Assembly: GCF_000955955.1 (NCBI RefSeq)
Contig: NZ_JYJG01000402.1
Location: 1 to 39,492 of the forward strand
Reading direction: 5' to 3'
Origin: Lentzea aerocolonigenes
GTDB lineage: Bacteria > Actinomycetota > Actinomycetes > Mycobacteriales > Pseudonocardiaceae
Length of the DNA: 39,492 nt
Part shown: in pieces, positions 8,390 through 16,881 of the stretch
Layout: each line of letters begins with the position of its first letter
Numbering within the stretch: the stretch's first letter is position 1
Made by a program: the position numbers and the translations under genes
The notes under the pieces: generated by a model
Databases searched by the model: none
What the model saw: the letters and a program-made list of their open reading frames with translations, nothing else
What the model was told of the DNA's origin: nothing

Positions 8390-9058
8390 TCACAGGAAGA
8401 ACAGCCGTGCGATGGCATCGCGTGCCACCAGGAACCCGGCGATGCCGAGGATCCAGCCCGTCATGCCCGCGCCCTTCTCCGCGAACCACGTGCTGATCCG
8501 GGTCAGCAGCGGTTCGATCCTGCGCTGCAGAGCCAGCCGCCCGCCGAGCAGCACGACCGCCGGCACGATCATGACCAGGCAGTACCCGGCGAGCAGCAGC
8601 CCGATCTGGGCCGGTCCGAGGTCGGCGGCGCTCATCATCCCGATCGCGCCCAGGTACGGCAGCATCGTGGCGAGCTCGACGACACCCGCGAGCACCGCGA
8701 TGCCCGCCAGCGCGGCCGCCGAGCCGTTGGCGTTGATCCGCTCCCGCCACTTCCCCGTGTCCGGCTTCTTCTTGCCGTCGAACCGGAAGCTGACGACGAA
8801 CAGGAACACGCCGATCACCAGCTGCACCCACAGAGCGATCTTGCTGTCGAGGTGGTCGATCACCTGCGACGCGCCGAGCACGATCAGCACGCCGACCCCG
8901 TAGTAGAAGACCGTGATCGTGCCGAGGTAGACGCCGAACCCGCCGAGCTTCAGCCGCCCCGGCGTGAGCATGAGCCAGATCGGGATGAACAACGTCCCGA
9001 CGCTCGTCGAGTCGAGCAGCGCCAGCCCGGCCAGCGCCGCCACCAGTCCCAGTGTCAT
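8390..9058 (-). CDS. GAP-family integral membrane protein, 222 aa
   Basis: A six-helix membrane protein of the GAP (Sap/GPL-addressing) family, which in mycobacteria helps move surface lipids. Hydrophobic segments fall at the N-terminus (LGLVAALAGLALLDSTSVGT), around residues 40-65, 78-98, 115-140, 150-175 and at the C-terminus. The central cytoplasmic loop holds the basic DGKKKPDTGKWRERI stretch. The N-terminal LALLDSTSVGT motif is characteristic. I chose ATG at 9058, with a ggggga Shine-Dalgarno just upstream, over an in-frame TTG 12 bp earlier. The promoter region contains a 10-bp palindrome. The cargo cannot be told from the sequence. Confidence 0.88.
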   Translation of the reverse strand: MTLGLVAALAGLALLDSTSVGTLFIPIWLMLTPGRLKLGGFGVYLGTITVFYYGVGVLIVLGASQVIDHLDSKIALWVQLVIGVFLFVVSFRFDGKKKPDTGKWRERINANGSAAALAGIAVLAGVVELATMLPYLGAIGMMSAADLGPAQIGLLLAGYCLVMIVPAVVLLGGRLALQRRIEPLLTRISTWFAEKGAGMTGWILGIAGFLVARDAIARLFFL

Positions 9059-9085
9059 CCGTTCCCCCAAGTTTTTAGCACGCTC

Positions 9086-9095
9086 GTAATATTAC
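9086..9095. promoter_or_regulatory. Palindrome GTAATATTAC in a divergent promoter region
   Basis: A perfect 10-bp AT-rich palindrome sits between the divergent GAP gene (ATG at 9058) and the small membrane-protein gene (ATG at 9137). Such AT-rich symmetry is rare in this GC-rich context and may be an operator or a promoter core for one or both genes. Confidence 0.35.
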
Positions 9096-9136
9096 AGGCG
9101 GCGCAACCGAGGAACCGATCAGGCGTCAAGATCGGC

Positions 9137-9547
9137 ATGAGACGTTGGGTGTGGGCGACCGGGGCCGTGGTGGTGGCCGTCGCGGGGGGCGTGGTCTGGC
9201 AGGTGACGACCACGGAGTGGCTGACGGTGATCACCGCGATCCACCCCGACGGCACGGTGGAATGGGTCGAAGGCGAGTCGCGGCACACGGAGGACAACAA
9301 CTCCTACACCTTCCCGACTTCCGACAAGCCGCACGTGGCGAAGCTCGCCGACGACGCGGTGATCCGCACGGCGTTCGGCTGCGCGACGCCGACAACGCGC
9401 GGGCTCGAGCTGTCGTTGCTCGGTCTCGGCACGGTCGAGTGCAGCCGGGAGGAGTTCCTGGCGATGGAGTACCCGCCGTACGCGCCGCGGCTGACCTTCA
9501 ACTGGCGCGGGGAGATCACCGAGATCGCCGGCCGCTACCACCCGTGA
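9137..9547 (+). CDS. Small membrane-anchored protein, 136 aa
   Basis: An N-terminal hydrophobic segment follows two Arg (MRRWVWATGAVVVAVAGGVVW, residues 1-21), probably an uncleaved anchor. An extracellular domain of about 110 residues follows, with two Cys (in FGCATPT and VECSREEF) that may form a disulphide. No known domain is recognised. The start ATG at 9137 is the first in frame after a stop-free but non-homologous stretch. The gene ends in a TGA immediately followed, in the same frame, by the remnant of a serine hydrolase. Its downstream neighbourhood has therefore been rearranged, although the ORF itself looks intact. Confidence 0.65.
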   Translation: MRRWVWATGAVVVAVAGGVVWQVTTTEWLTVITAIHPDGTVEWVEGESRHTEDNNSYTFPTSDKPHVAKLADDAVIRTAFGCATPTTRGLELSLLGLGTVECSREEFLAMEYPPYAPRLTFNWRGEITEIAGRYHP

Positions 9548-9940
9548 ATCGGAAAAGAACGCGGGTACCTGCCGATCGACGGCGAGTGGCGCACCAACGT
9601 CTTCCACCTGCCCATCCGAGGCGGCGGTGACGGCGGGATCTTCACGACGGCGGCCGACGTCAGCGCGTTGTGGAAGGCGTTCTTCGCCGGCCGGATCGTG
9701 TCGCCCGAGTGGGTCGCCGAGATGGTGAAGCCGCACAGCGAGATCCCCGAGGACGAGCTCCGCTACGGCCTCGGTTTCTGGCTGCACGGGTCGAAGAACC
9801 AGGTGCAGCTGGTCGGGCAGGACGCCGGGGTGTCGTTCAAGACCGTGCACGAACCGGAGTCGGGCGTGACTCGCACGGTGCTCGGGAACACCGCGGACGG
9901 TGTGTGGCCGGTCGCGCGGTTCCTCAACTCGCGAGGCTGA
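9548..9940 (+). pseudogene. C-terminal remnant of a serine hydrolase (beta-lactamase/DD-peptidase type)
   Basis: The frame right after the preceding TGA reads GYLPIDGEWRTNVFHLP, then GGDGGIFTTAADVSALWKAFF, a GRIVSPEWVAEMVKP segment and LRYGLGFWLHG. This is the second half of the class C beta-lactamase-like (serine hydrolase) fold, where GGIFTTAADVSALWKAF is a hallmark. The N-terminal half with the catalytic SxxK and YxN motifs is missing. There is no ribosome site and no credible start; the first internal candidates lie after residue 40. The fragment is best read as the leftover of a deletion that brought it next to the 136-aa gene. Confidence 0.75.
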
Positions 9941-9958
9941 TCCGGTATTCATGTCGGC

Positions 9959-10840
9959 ATGGATCTCACGGCGGTTCCGCTCGTGTCGTTGCGGGTGTTC
10001 CAGGAGGTGGCCGAGCGCGGGTCGCTGAGCTCGGCCGCGTCGGCGCTGGGCTACACGCAGTCCGCGGTGTCCCGGCAGATCGCGGCACTCGAACGGGTCG
10101 TGCGCGCGCCGTTGCTCGACCGTCAGCGTGAGGGCGTCCAACTGACCGATACGGGCCACGTGCTGCTGCGGCACGCCGGTCTGGTTCTCGCGCAACTGGA
10201 TGCGGCCAGCCGGGAGCTGTCCAGCCTTCCGGCCACCGCGGGCACCGTGCGGCTGGGGTGGTTCGCGGGGGCGGGCGGCACTCTCGTCCCATCGGCGTTG
10301 GCTGTGTTGAGGCGCAGCCATCCGGCGTTGACCGTCACCACGCGCGAGGGCACCACCGCGTCGCTGGTGCGCGCGCTGCGAGCCAGGACCGTTGATCTCG
10401 CCGTGCTCGCTTCTCCGTCGCCGCTCGACGACGAGACGCCCGCTCTCCAGGCCGAAGTGCTCGACGAACGCGAGCTGGTGCTGGCAGTGCCGTCCACGCA
10501 CCCGTTGGCGCACAAGGACTACGTCGACGTCGAAGATCTGCGCGGGTGGGCGTGGATCGCGTCGCCTCCGCCCGGCCTAGGAGTGTGGCCGGGCGTGGAC
10601 GAACGACAGGTCGTCGCGCACATGGCCCGTGACTGGATGGCGAAGCTTCAGCTCGTGGCGTCCGGGGCGGGCATCACGACGTTGCCGGAGTCGCTCGCAG
10701 CGTCCGTTCCTCAAGGCGTGCAGGTGCTACGGGTGCGTGGCGGCTCACGAGAGAAGCTCCGCGTCGTCGTGGCGTGGCTGAACCTCTCCGAACCGGCGTC
10801 CGTGGTGGTGGACGCGCTCGTCAGTGGTACTCACCCGTGA
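9959..10840 (+). CDS. LysR-family transcriptional regulator, 293 aa
   Basis: The N-terminal winged helix-turn-helix (residues 5-64) reads SLRVFQEVAERGSLSSAASA then LGYTQSAVSRQIAALER, the canonical LysR pattern. A linker helix of about 25 residues leads to a periplasmic-binding-like effector domain (about 92-285) starting at GTVRLGWFAGAG. The effector domain is complete, including the IASPPPG hinge and the GAGITTLPES segment. The start is ATG at 9959, soon after the serine-hydrolase remnant. The 3' end overlaps the oppositely oriented LAL regulator gene by 20 bp. LysR regulators usually control a divergent neighbour. Here the upstream neighbour is a broken gene, so the original target may have been lost. 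Confidence 0.92.
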   Translation: MDLTAVPLVSLRVFQEVAERGSLSSAASALGYTQSAVSRQIAALERVVRAPLLDRQREGVQLTDTGHVLLRHAGLVLAQLDAASRELSSLPATAGTVRLGWFAGAGGTLVPSALAVLRRSHPALTVTTREGTTASLVRALRARTVDLAVLASPSPLDDETPALQAEVLDERELVLAVPSTHPLAHKDYVDVEDLRGWAWIASPPPGLGVWPGVDERQVVAHMARDWMAKLQLVASGAGITTLPESLAASVPQGVQVLRVRGGSREKLRVVVAWLNLSEPASVVVDALVSGTHP

Positions 10841-13403
10841 GCATCGCCGTCGCCAGCTCCACCCGTGACCGGTAGCCGGTGCGTTGGAAGAGCCGGGTCA
10901 GCTTGGCCTCGATGCTCTTCTCGGTGGACCTGAGGACGCCGGCCAGCTCGCGGTTCGTCAGCCCTTCCGCGACCAGGCAGGCGAGCAACCGCTCCTGCTC
11001 GGCCGTCGTCGCCGCCCGTCCGGGCACTGCGACGCCGTGCTCTCGCATGAGGTGGCGCAGCAAAGCCCTGGGCAGCAACGCGTCCATGATGCCGAACAGC
11101 TCGTAGGCCTCGCGCAACGTCCGCGCGTCACCGAGCCCGTGCGACGCCAACGCCGTCAACGTCATCGCGATCTCGTGCGGCTGGTCGCGCTCGACCACGA
11201 TCCTGCGCACCTCGGCGGCCGCCTGCTTGTCATGCCAGGTCACCGCGCGGGCCAACAGGTGGTTGCGGTGCGCGCGACCGGTGTCCATGGTCTCGGCGAT
11301 GTCCGCGAGCCGTTCGACGCGGAACTCGGCGTCCTCGCGGTCGTCGTCGTCCAGCGACATCACGGCGAGCCGCATCTCCAGCTCGTCGGTGCCGATCACG
11401 ATGGCGTGCTGAGCGGCGAACGCGAGCCCGCGCCGCAATGCCCGGCGGCTCTTGTCCCGAGCGCCCAGCACGAGTTCGAGATCGGACTCCGGCACGTCCA
11501 GCAGGTGCGGAAGGATGTTCTGGCCTGTGCGCGCGTCGGCGATGACCTCGCGCGCACGGGTGAGCTTCGCGCGTGTGATGAGCATGGTGGCGAGGCCGTG
11601 AGCCAACGCCGTGTGTGCCGCGACCTGGCCGAGCGTCGAGCCGGTGACCAGAGCCTTGCGGGCGTTGCCGAGCGCGTCGTCCCATCGTCCGTCCGCGGTC
11701 TGGATCAACGCGAGGTCGGCGGCTTCGAGTTGCTGGCCGACCAGCATCCGTTCGGCGCGCTTCATCTCCCCCGCCAGCATCAGGCAGCGGGCCATCGCGG
11801 CCTGGAGTGCGGGCCGGTGCCGGTCCACCGCGTAGAGCGGGCACAGGCCGGGGTCGCTGGCGACGCGTTCGAAGTCGGCCATGCGCCCGGACATCAGCGC
11901 CGCACTCATGCCGAACAACTCGCCGAACGTCACGGTGGCCGCGTTGCCCAGGCGCCACATACCGCGTGTACTCGCCAGCAACGTCGCCGCTTCGTCCCAT
12001 CGGTCCGTGTAGCACATGGCGACCGCACGGCCGATGAACCGCGCTGCAGTGCCACCGGGGAGCGAACGCCAGCTGCTGTCGGCGACCTTGCGCAGTGCGG
12101 CCCTGTCCCCCGCCGCGCACATGCCCACGAGCCGGATGAGGTGCAGCTCCTGAATCTGGTCCGGGGTGAACTCGTCCGGCAGTTCGAGCGCGGCTTCCAC
12201 ACTGGCCATCGCGGTCACGAAGTCGTTGTGGGAGGCGCAGGCGACGGCGTGCATGAACAACGCTTCCGCCTGCTGCGTCGGGCTCGTGGCGCGGCCGGCG
12301 GCGGCACGGAGCCAGCGTCGTGCGGACGGGTCGTGCAGGACCACGGCCTTGCCCGCGGCGAGCAGTTGGGCGCACGCCTTCTCCGCGTCGGCGAACCCGC
12401 CCGCGTCGATCAGCCGGTCCGGGAGATAGCTGGGGTTCGCGCAGAACGCCCTGCCCTCCCAGATCGCTTGGACTGCTCGCCAGCCGAGGTCATGGCGCTC
12501 GTACGGGCCGAGAACGGCCGCGAGCGCATGGGCGAGCACGGGCGCACGGAACCGGTAGCCGTCCTCGTGCCGTACGAGCACGCCTTCTGCCTCGAGTTCG
12601 GGCAACCCGCGGGTGTCGCCGAGGAGCTCTACGGCGGCCGGGCCGAGCGGATGCAGGATCGCCATGGCCTTGGCGGTCTGCCAGGCGTCCTCGCCGAGCA
12701 GCCGGATCCGTTCGACGGCGGGGTGCCGGTGGCCGGTGCCGCGTGGTTCGTCGACCAGGTAGGCGGTGCGGTCGATGATCCGCAGCGCACCGCCGCGCAG
12801 GTAGCCGTCGACGGCGAGGTCGACGAGGCCCGGGAAGCCTCGGCTGTCCTTGTGCAGCCTGCGCGCGAGCTCCGGGTCCGCCGAGACGTTGAGCAGGCCG
12901 GTGAACATGAGGCTGACCTCCGCCCGGTTCAACGGCGTGAGGGGCACGATCTCGGTGAGCGCGTTCGACTTCAGCGCATCGGCGAGATCTGTGTGTTCGA
13001 GACGCACGGGCGTGCGGTAGCTACCGACGACACAGGTGGCGAGTTGGGGCAACGCGTCGAGGAGCGCGCGCAGCACGTCGTGGTTGAGGCGGTGCAGGTC
13101 GTCGAGGAACAGCACCGGCGGCCGTGACCACCGTGCGAGTTCCTCACGCACACGGGCGACCACAGCCTGGGGGCGGTTGCGGTCGGCGCGCAGCAGTGGC
13201 ACGTCTGCTGTGCGCACACGCTGATGTTCGAGCGTGTCCCGGACCTCGTTGAGGAGCGCCGTGCGGCCGATGCCCGCGGGTCCGGTGACGAGCACCAGCC
13301 GCGTGGTCCCCGACAACAACGGCCACACGACGCTCGTGTGTGCGTCATCGCGCGCGATCAGGTTGGAGGTTGGAGTGTCCGTGTGGTCGAGCGTTCCCGT
13401 CAT
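10821..13403 (-). CDS. LAL-type LuxR regulator with AAA/STAND ATPase domain, 860 aa
   Basis: A large ATP-binding LuxR (LAL/MalT-like) regulator. The P-loop region is GPAGIGRT at residues 41-48, where Arg replaces the invariant Lys. Walker B is VLFLDDLHRL near residue 100. A winged-helix and long helical TPR-like sensor region fills residues ~220-790. The C-terminal LuxR helix-turn-helix spans TTAEQERLLACLVAEGLTN to LTRLFQRTGYRSRVELA, about residues 795-855. The ATG at 13403 overlaps the stop of the upstream regulator gene (ATGA), so the two are translationally coupled. Loss of the Walker A Lys suggests weak or absent ATP hydrolysis, though binding could remain. The target genes are not evident. 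It shares architecture and length with its upstream partner, consistent with an old tandem duplication. Confidence 0.9.
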   Translation of the reverse strand: MTGTLDHTDTPTSNLIARDDAHTSVVWPLLSGTTRLVLVTGPAGIGRTALLNEVRDTLEHQRVRTADVPLLRADRNRPQAVVARVREELARWSRPPVLFLDDLHRLNHDVLRALLDALPQLATCVVGSYRTPVRLEHTDLADALKSNALTEIVPLTPLNRAEVSLMFTGLLNVSADPELARRLHKDSRGFPGLVDLAVDGYLRGGALRIIDRTAYLVDEPRGTGHRHPAVERIRLLGEDAWQTAKAMAILHPLGPAAVELLGDTRGLPELEAEGVLVRHEDGYRFRAPVLAHALAAVLGPYERHDLGWRAVQAIWEGRAFCANPSYLPDRLIDAGGFADAEKACAQLLAAGKAVVLHDPSARRWLRAAAGRATSPTQQAEALFMHAVACASHNDFVTAMASVEAALELPDEFTPDQIQELHLIRLVGMCAAGDRAALRKVADSSWRSLPGGTAARFIGRAVAMCYTDRWDEAATLLASTRGMWRLGNAATVTFGELFGMSAALMSGRMADFERVASDPGLCPLYAVDRHRPALQAAMARCLMLAGEMKRAERMLVGQQLEAADLALIQTADGRWDDALGNARKALVTGSTLGQVAAHTALAHGLATMLITRAKLTRAREVIADARTGQNILPHLLDVPESDLELVLGARDKSRRALRRGLAFAAQHAIVIGTDELEMRLAVMSLDDDDREDAEFRVERLADIAETMDTGRAHRNHLLARAVTWHDKQAAAEVRRIVVERDQPHEIAMTLTALASHGLGDARTLREAYELFGIMDALLPRALLRHLMREHGVAVPGRAATTAEQERLLACLVAEGLTNRELAGVLRSTEKSIEAKLTRLFQRTGYRSRVELATAMLTGEYH

Positions 13404-15745
13404 CCGGTGGCTCCTCGATCATCGAGCCTGCCTGCGAGGCTCGCGGCGGCCAGCTCCACGCGCGACCGGACGCCGGTGCGCAGGAACAGGCGAGTGAGGT
13501 GGTGCTCGACGGCCTTCTCCGAGGTCTCGAGCTCGGTGGCGATCTGACGGTTCGTCTGGCCCGCGCGCACCAGTTCGACGATGCGCAGTTCGGTGCCGGT
13601 GAGCCCGGTCGGGTTCGCGCTGGTGCGCGGCGCGGCGACGCCGAACTTGCGCATCAACGCGGAAACCCTGGCGGGCAACAGGAACGACGATCCGCCTTCC
13701 TTCGCGATGGAGTGCAGCTCCCGCACGACGTGGCGCGGGTCGTCGGCGAACTGGGCGAGGATGTGGCACGCCCACAACAGGTCCGGGCGGTGGCCCCGGC
13801 GGCGCACGAGTTCCGCGCCGCGTGCCGCCTCGGCCGGGTCGTGGTAGAGCAGTCCCTTGGCCAGCAACAGGACCTGGAGCGTGCAGCGGCAGTCGCCCCA
13901 CCGGTGCAGCTCGGTGATCTCGGTCATCAGGGAACGCGCGATGTCGAGGTCGTTGTTCCTCATCGCGATCTGCAGTGCTTGCAGCATCAACCGGCTGGTG
14001 CCCGTGCGCACGCCAGCCTGCTTGACGCGCTGGAGCGTGCGCCAGGCGAGGTTGACCGCGGTCCGGGAGTCGCCCGCGCGGTGCAGCAGGCCGCACTCGA
14101 CCATGGCGCGCGTCGGGGCGTACCTCGTCGCGTGGCTGACCTTGGCCAGCCACGCGAAGGCCTGCCGGTGCTCGCCGCGCGCGGAATGCATTGCGGCGGC
14201 GAGGATGCGGCCGTGGTGGTGGGCAGGCATCGGTCGTTTCGTGAGCTCCAGCTGGCGCACGGTCTGCAGTGCGGACGTGAAGTCTGCTTTGGCGTAGTCG
14301 CGGACCACGCGTTGGTAGAGCTTCAACGGGCCGTGGTCCGGAGTGCGGTAGCGCTGGCCCAGGACGAGTTCCAGGACCATCGCGACGTCACCGGCCGTGC
14401 CCGCTTCGATGATGTCGTCGAAGCGTTCCCGCGCTTGCTCGTCGCGGACGAACCTCAGCGCCGTGCGGCAGGCCTGCACGTCCGAGCGCAACGCGTGGTA
14501 GATCGCGTTCAGCTCGGCGTTGGAGATGATCACTTCGTCGTCGTGCGTGGTCATCGGCAGTGGCGTCCAGTCGGCAGGTCCGCCGAGCCACCACCGTGCG
14601 AGTGCTACCGCCGGGCCGCCCTTGATCTGCGACTCTTCGCCGTTGAGCAACAACAGCATCGTCGCGGCGTCGGTGTTCGCGTCCGCCGTGACGCACTCTT
14701 CGAGAACGGTGCGCATCAACTCGTTCTGGCCCGTGGCGACGAGGACGGCGAGCGCGCGGTAGTACAGGCGTCCGCACGGTCGGTCCTGCACGGCGGTCAT
14801 GCGGACCGCGGCGGTGAGCCAGCGCCCTGCCCGTTCCGGGTCGGTTGCCTGGATCTCGACGGCGCGGTCGGCGAGCCAGCGGGCCTTGCGCGGCGCGTCC
14901 GGCAGGTCCGGGCCGGCCAGTGCGACGAGGTCCGGGTCGGCGGTGTCGGCGGCGAGGGCGACGTGCATGCGGCGCACCTCGTCCTCGCCGCTCTGGTCGA
15001 TGATCGCGTTGGCGAGTGCCGGGCAGAGGACCTTGAGGTCCTTGGTGAGCACGCCGCGTTCGACCAGGTCGTCCAGCGCACGGCCGCAGGCGTCCAGGTT
15101 CTCCTTGAGCAGCTTGAGGTCGGTGACCTCGATGCCCTGGCGCACGACGCACAGCAGCGCGACCTTGTGGGCGAGCCCTTGGACGTGCTCCATCAGCGAG
15201 TGGTGCTTCGGCAGGCTGATCCGGTCGCTGGCGAGGAAGAGCCGGTCGCCGACCCACGTCAGGTTGAGCTCGCCGAGAGTCGCGAGGACCGTGCCGGGGT
15301 TGCCGTAGAGCGCCCCGAGTGCGGTTCGGAGAGCTTCGACGACGCTGTGGTCGAGCGGGTCGCGGCTGGTGATCAGCTCGGTGACGATGTCCGGTGACAA
15401 CGTTGGCACGTCGATGACGAGGTCCGCGGCCTCGGCCAGTTCGGCGTGGTCGCGGCAGACCGCGACGACGAGGCAGCCGGGCATGCGCATGGCGGTCGTC
15501 GTGAGGACCGGGTCGTCGAGCCGGTCGGCGTCGTCGATCAGCACGACCGCACGGGATCTGGGGCGGTGGCTGACGACGGTCACGCCCTCGGCGCGCCACA
15601 TCAGGGCGGCCTGGCGCAGCAGTTCGGAGCGTCCGCTCCCCGGCTCACCGCGAACCACCGCGAGTCGTCCGCGTGAGGCCGACGCCTCGAACGCGGCGCG
15701 CAGTGCGGCGATCTCCCCATGGCGTCCGCGCAGCTGTTCCTGCAC
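13400..15745 (-). CDS. LAL-type LuxR regulator with AAA/STAND ATPase domain, 781 aa
   Basis: Second large LAL-type regulator, upstream in the same operon. I chose GTG at 15745 because it is preceded by gaggggag and starts the family-typical LRGRHGEIAALRAAFE segment; longer in-frame readings upstream look non-coding. The P-loop is GEPGSGRS at residues 33-40, again with Arg where Lys is expected. Walker B is AVVLIDDADRLD. A long helical repeat region follows. The C-terminal LuxR helix-turn-helix reads GLTGTELRIVELVRAG, then TNRQIATELETSEKAVEHHL and RLFLRTGVRSRVELA. It is coupled by ATGA to the next regulator. Its promoter lies in the 250-bp region shared with the divergent ABC transporter operon. 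Confidence 0.9.
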   Translation of the reverse strand: MQEQLRGRHGEIAALRAAFEASASRGRLAVVRGEPGSGRSELLRQAALMWRAEGVTVVSHRPRSRAVVLIDDADRLDDPVLTTTAMRMPGCLVVAVCRDHAELAEAADLVIDVPTLSPDIVTELITSRDPLDHSVVEALRTALGALYGNPGTVLATLGELNLTWVGDRLFLASDRISLPKHHSLMEHVQGLAHKVALLCVVRQGIEVTDLKLLKENLDACGRALDDLVERGVLTKDLKVLCPALANAIIDQSGEDEVRRMHVALAADTADPDLVALAGPDLPDAPRKARWLADRAVEIQATDPERAGRWLTAAVRMTAVQDRPCGRLYYRALAVLVATGQNELMRTVLEECVTADANTDAATMLLLLNGEESQIKGGPAVALARWWLGGPADWTPLPMTTHDDEVIISNAELNAIYHALRSDVQACRTALRFVRDEQARERFDDIIEAGTAGDVAMVLELVLGQRYRTPDHGPLKLYQRVVRDYAKADFTSALQTVRQLELTKRPMPAHHHGRILAAAMHSARGEHRQAFAWLAKVSHATRYAPTRAMVECGLLHRAGDSRTAVNLAWRTLQRVKQAGVRTGTSRLMLQALQIAMRNNDLDIARSLMTEITELHRWGDCRCTLQVLLLAKGLLYHDPAEAARGAELVRRRGHRPDLLWACHILAQFADDPRHVVRELHSIAKEGGSSFLLPARVSALMRKFGVAAPRTSANPTGLTGTELRIVELVRAGQTNRQIATELETSEKAVEHHLTRLFLRTGVRSRVELAAASLAGRLDDRGATG

Positions 15746-15923
15746 GTGACGACTCCCCTCGCTTGGACGGGATCCGGCGGGCCCCTGCCACCCGCCGGAT
15801 CCCGGAGGTGGCCGCGCCCGGACTGGGCGGCGGCGAAGCTGGACCGGGACGGCCACTGGCAACGACATTATGTGAGAGCGCGACCGTCTCGTGTGGACGC
15901 GGGGAAACCCCTCAGATGGCCCG

Positions 15924-15939
15924 CATGACATCTGTCATG
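15924..15939 (+). promoter_or_regulatory. Inverted repeat CATGACA-TC-TGTCATG, candidate response-regulator site
   Basis: Perfect 7-bp arms with a 2-bp spacer lie 57 bp upstream of the ABC transporter start and 179 bp upstream of the divergent LAL gene. The size and symmetry fit a NarL/DesR-type response-regulator dimer, and the last gene of the downstream operon encodes one. Autoregulation is the natural inference. A LAL regulator site is the alternative. Confidence 0.55.
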
Positions 15940-15980
15940 GGTTTCTGGTGTGTCCCGGCACTGCTCTCCAGGCGTATTTC

Positions 15981-16012
15981 CCGAGATCGTGGGCTTGTGA
16001 CAGCGATCTCGG
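15981..16012 (+). promoter_or_regulatory. Inverted repeat enclosing the ABC gene start codon
   Basis: CCGAGATCG (15981-15989) and CGATCTCGG (16004-16012) are perfect 9-bp arms around a 14-nt spacer that contains the GTG start at 15997. As RNA this would form a stable hairpin holding the start codon in its loop. As DNA it could be an operator just downstream of the promoter. Confidence 0.45.
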
Positions 16013-16881
16013 TGCGGGGACTAACACGCCGGTACAGCGGAGGTTTCGAAGCTGTACGGGGCGTCTCATTTGATGTGGAGCGGGGCGAAATGTTCGCTTT
16101 GCTCGGTACGAACGGTGCGGGAAAGACGTCGACGGTCGAAGTTGTGGAAGGGCTCTCACGTCCTGCGTCGGGAACTGTGTCGGTGTTGGGGCACGATCCG
16201 TTTCAGGAGCGGTCTCTCGTTCGGCTACGAGTTGGGGTGATGCTCCAAGAGGGCGGCTTTCCTCCTGATCTGACTGTGACCGAGGCCACAAAGATGTGGG
16301 CGGGGACCTTGACTTCCCCGCGTCCGGTCTCGGAGGCGTTATCTCTCGTTGACCTGGCACATCGGGCTTCGGTGCGGGTGAAGCAGCTGTCCGGCGGTGA
16401 ACGCCGGCGGCTGGACCTGGCGCTGGCGTTGCTCGGGCGGCCCGAGGTGCTGTTCCTGGACGAGCCGACGACCGGGCTCGATCCGGAGTCGCGGCGCAAC
16501 ACGTGGGAACTGATTCGCGCGTTGCTGCGCGAGGGCGTGACCGTGCTGCTGACTACGCACTATCTCGAGGAAGCACAGGCGTTGGCCGACCGGCTGGCGA
16601 TCATGCACCGAGGCCGGATCGTCGCCCAGGGAACGGTTTCCGAGGTGGTGGACGCGTATCCGTCTCGCATTTCGTTCGTGCCGCCTGCCGGGGTCTCGTT
16701 GCCGGTTGTCGTTTCGGATGACGGCGCGGGACGAGTCACCGTGACGACCAACAATCTGCAGGAGACCCTGCACGAGCTTCTTGCGTGGGCCCATGTCAAC
16801 TCGGTGGAACTGTCCGGTTTGGACGCTCGATCGGCGTCACTGGAGGAGGCGTTCCTGGCGATCGCGGAGGAGGCGGCATGA
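15997..16881 (+). CDS. ABC transporter ATP-binding protein, 294 aa
   Basis: Energising subunit of an ABC-2 type exporter. All nucleotide-binding motifs are present: Walker A LLGTNGAGKTS (about residue 37), Q-loop MLQEGGFPP, signature LSGGERRRL, Walker B VLFLDEPTTGLD, and switch His in TTHYLEEA. A C-terminal ~90-residue extension, typical of DrrA/CcmA-like drug-export ATPases, follows. I start at GTG 15997 because homology begins at ISVRGLTRRYSGG. The upstream frame back to 15926 is possible but does not look coding, and no strong ribosome site is seen. The stop overlaps the permease start (ATGA). The substrate is unknown; the linked DesK/DesR-like sensor pair suggests a membrane-active compound or lipid cue. 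Confidence 0.93.
   Translation: MTAISVRGLTRRYSGGFEAVRGVSFDVERGEMFALLGTNGAGKTSTVEVVEGLSRPASGTVSVLGHDPFQERSLVRLRVGVMLQEGGFPPDLTVTEATKMWAGTLTSPRPVSEALSLVDLAHRASVRVKQLSGGERRRLDLALALLGRPEVLFLDEPTTGLDPESRRNTWELIRALLREGVTVLLTTHYLEEAQALADRLAIMHRGRIVAQGTVSEVVDAYPSRISFVPPAGVSLPVVVSDDGAGRVTVTTNNLQETLHELLAWAHVNSVELSGLDARSASLEEAFLAIAEEAA

Noticed and set aside
7195..8496. Long plus-strand ORF over the PucR gene
   Set aside because: Arg/His/Pro-rich antisense shadow of a clear PucR regulator; no domain and no ribosome site.
9545..9547. TGA between two same-frame coding stretches as a selenocysteine or programmed readthrough site
   Set aside because: The two parts belong to unrelated proteins and the first has a natural end; a deletion junction is simpler.
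10884..13127. Very long plus-strand ORF over the LAL gene
   Set aside because: Antisense of a well-supported regulator; composition typical of a GC-rich shadow frame.
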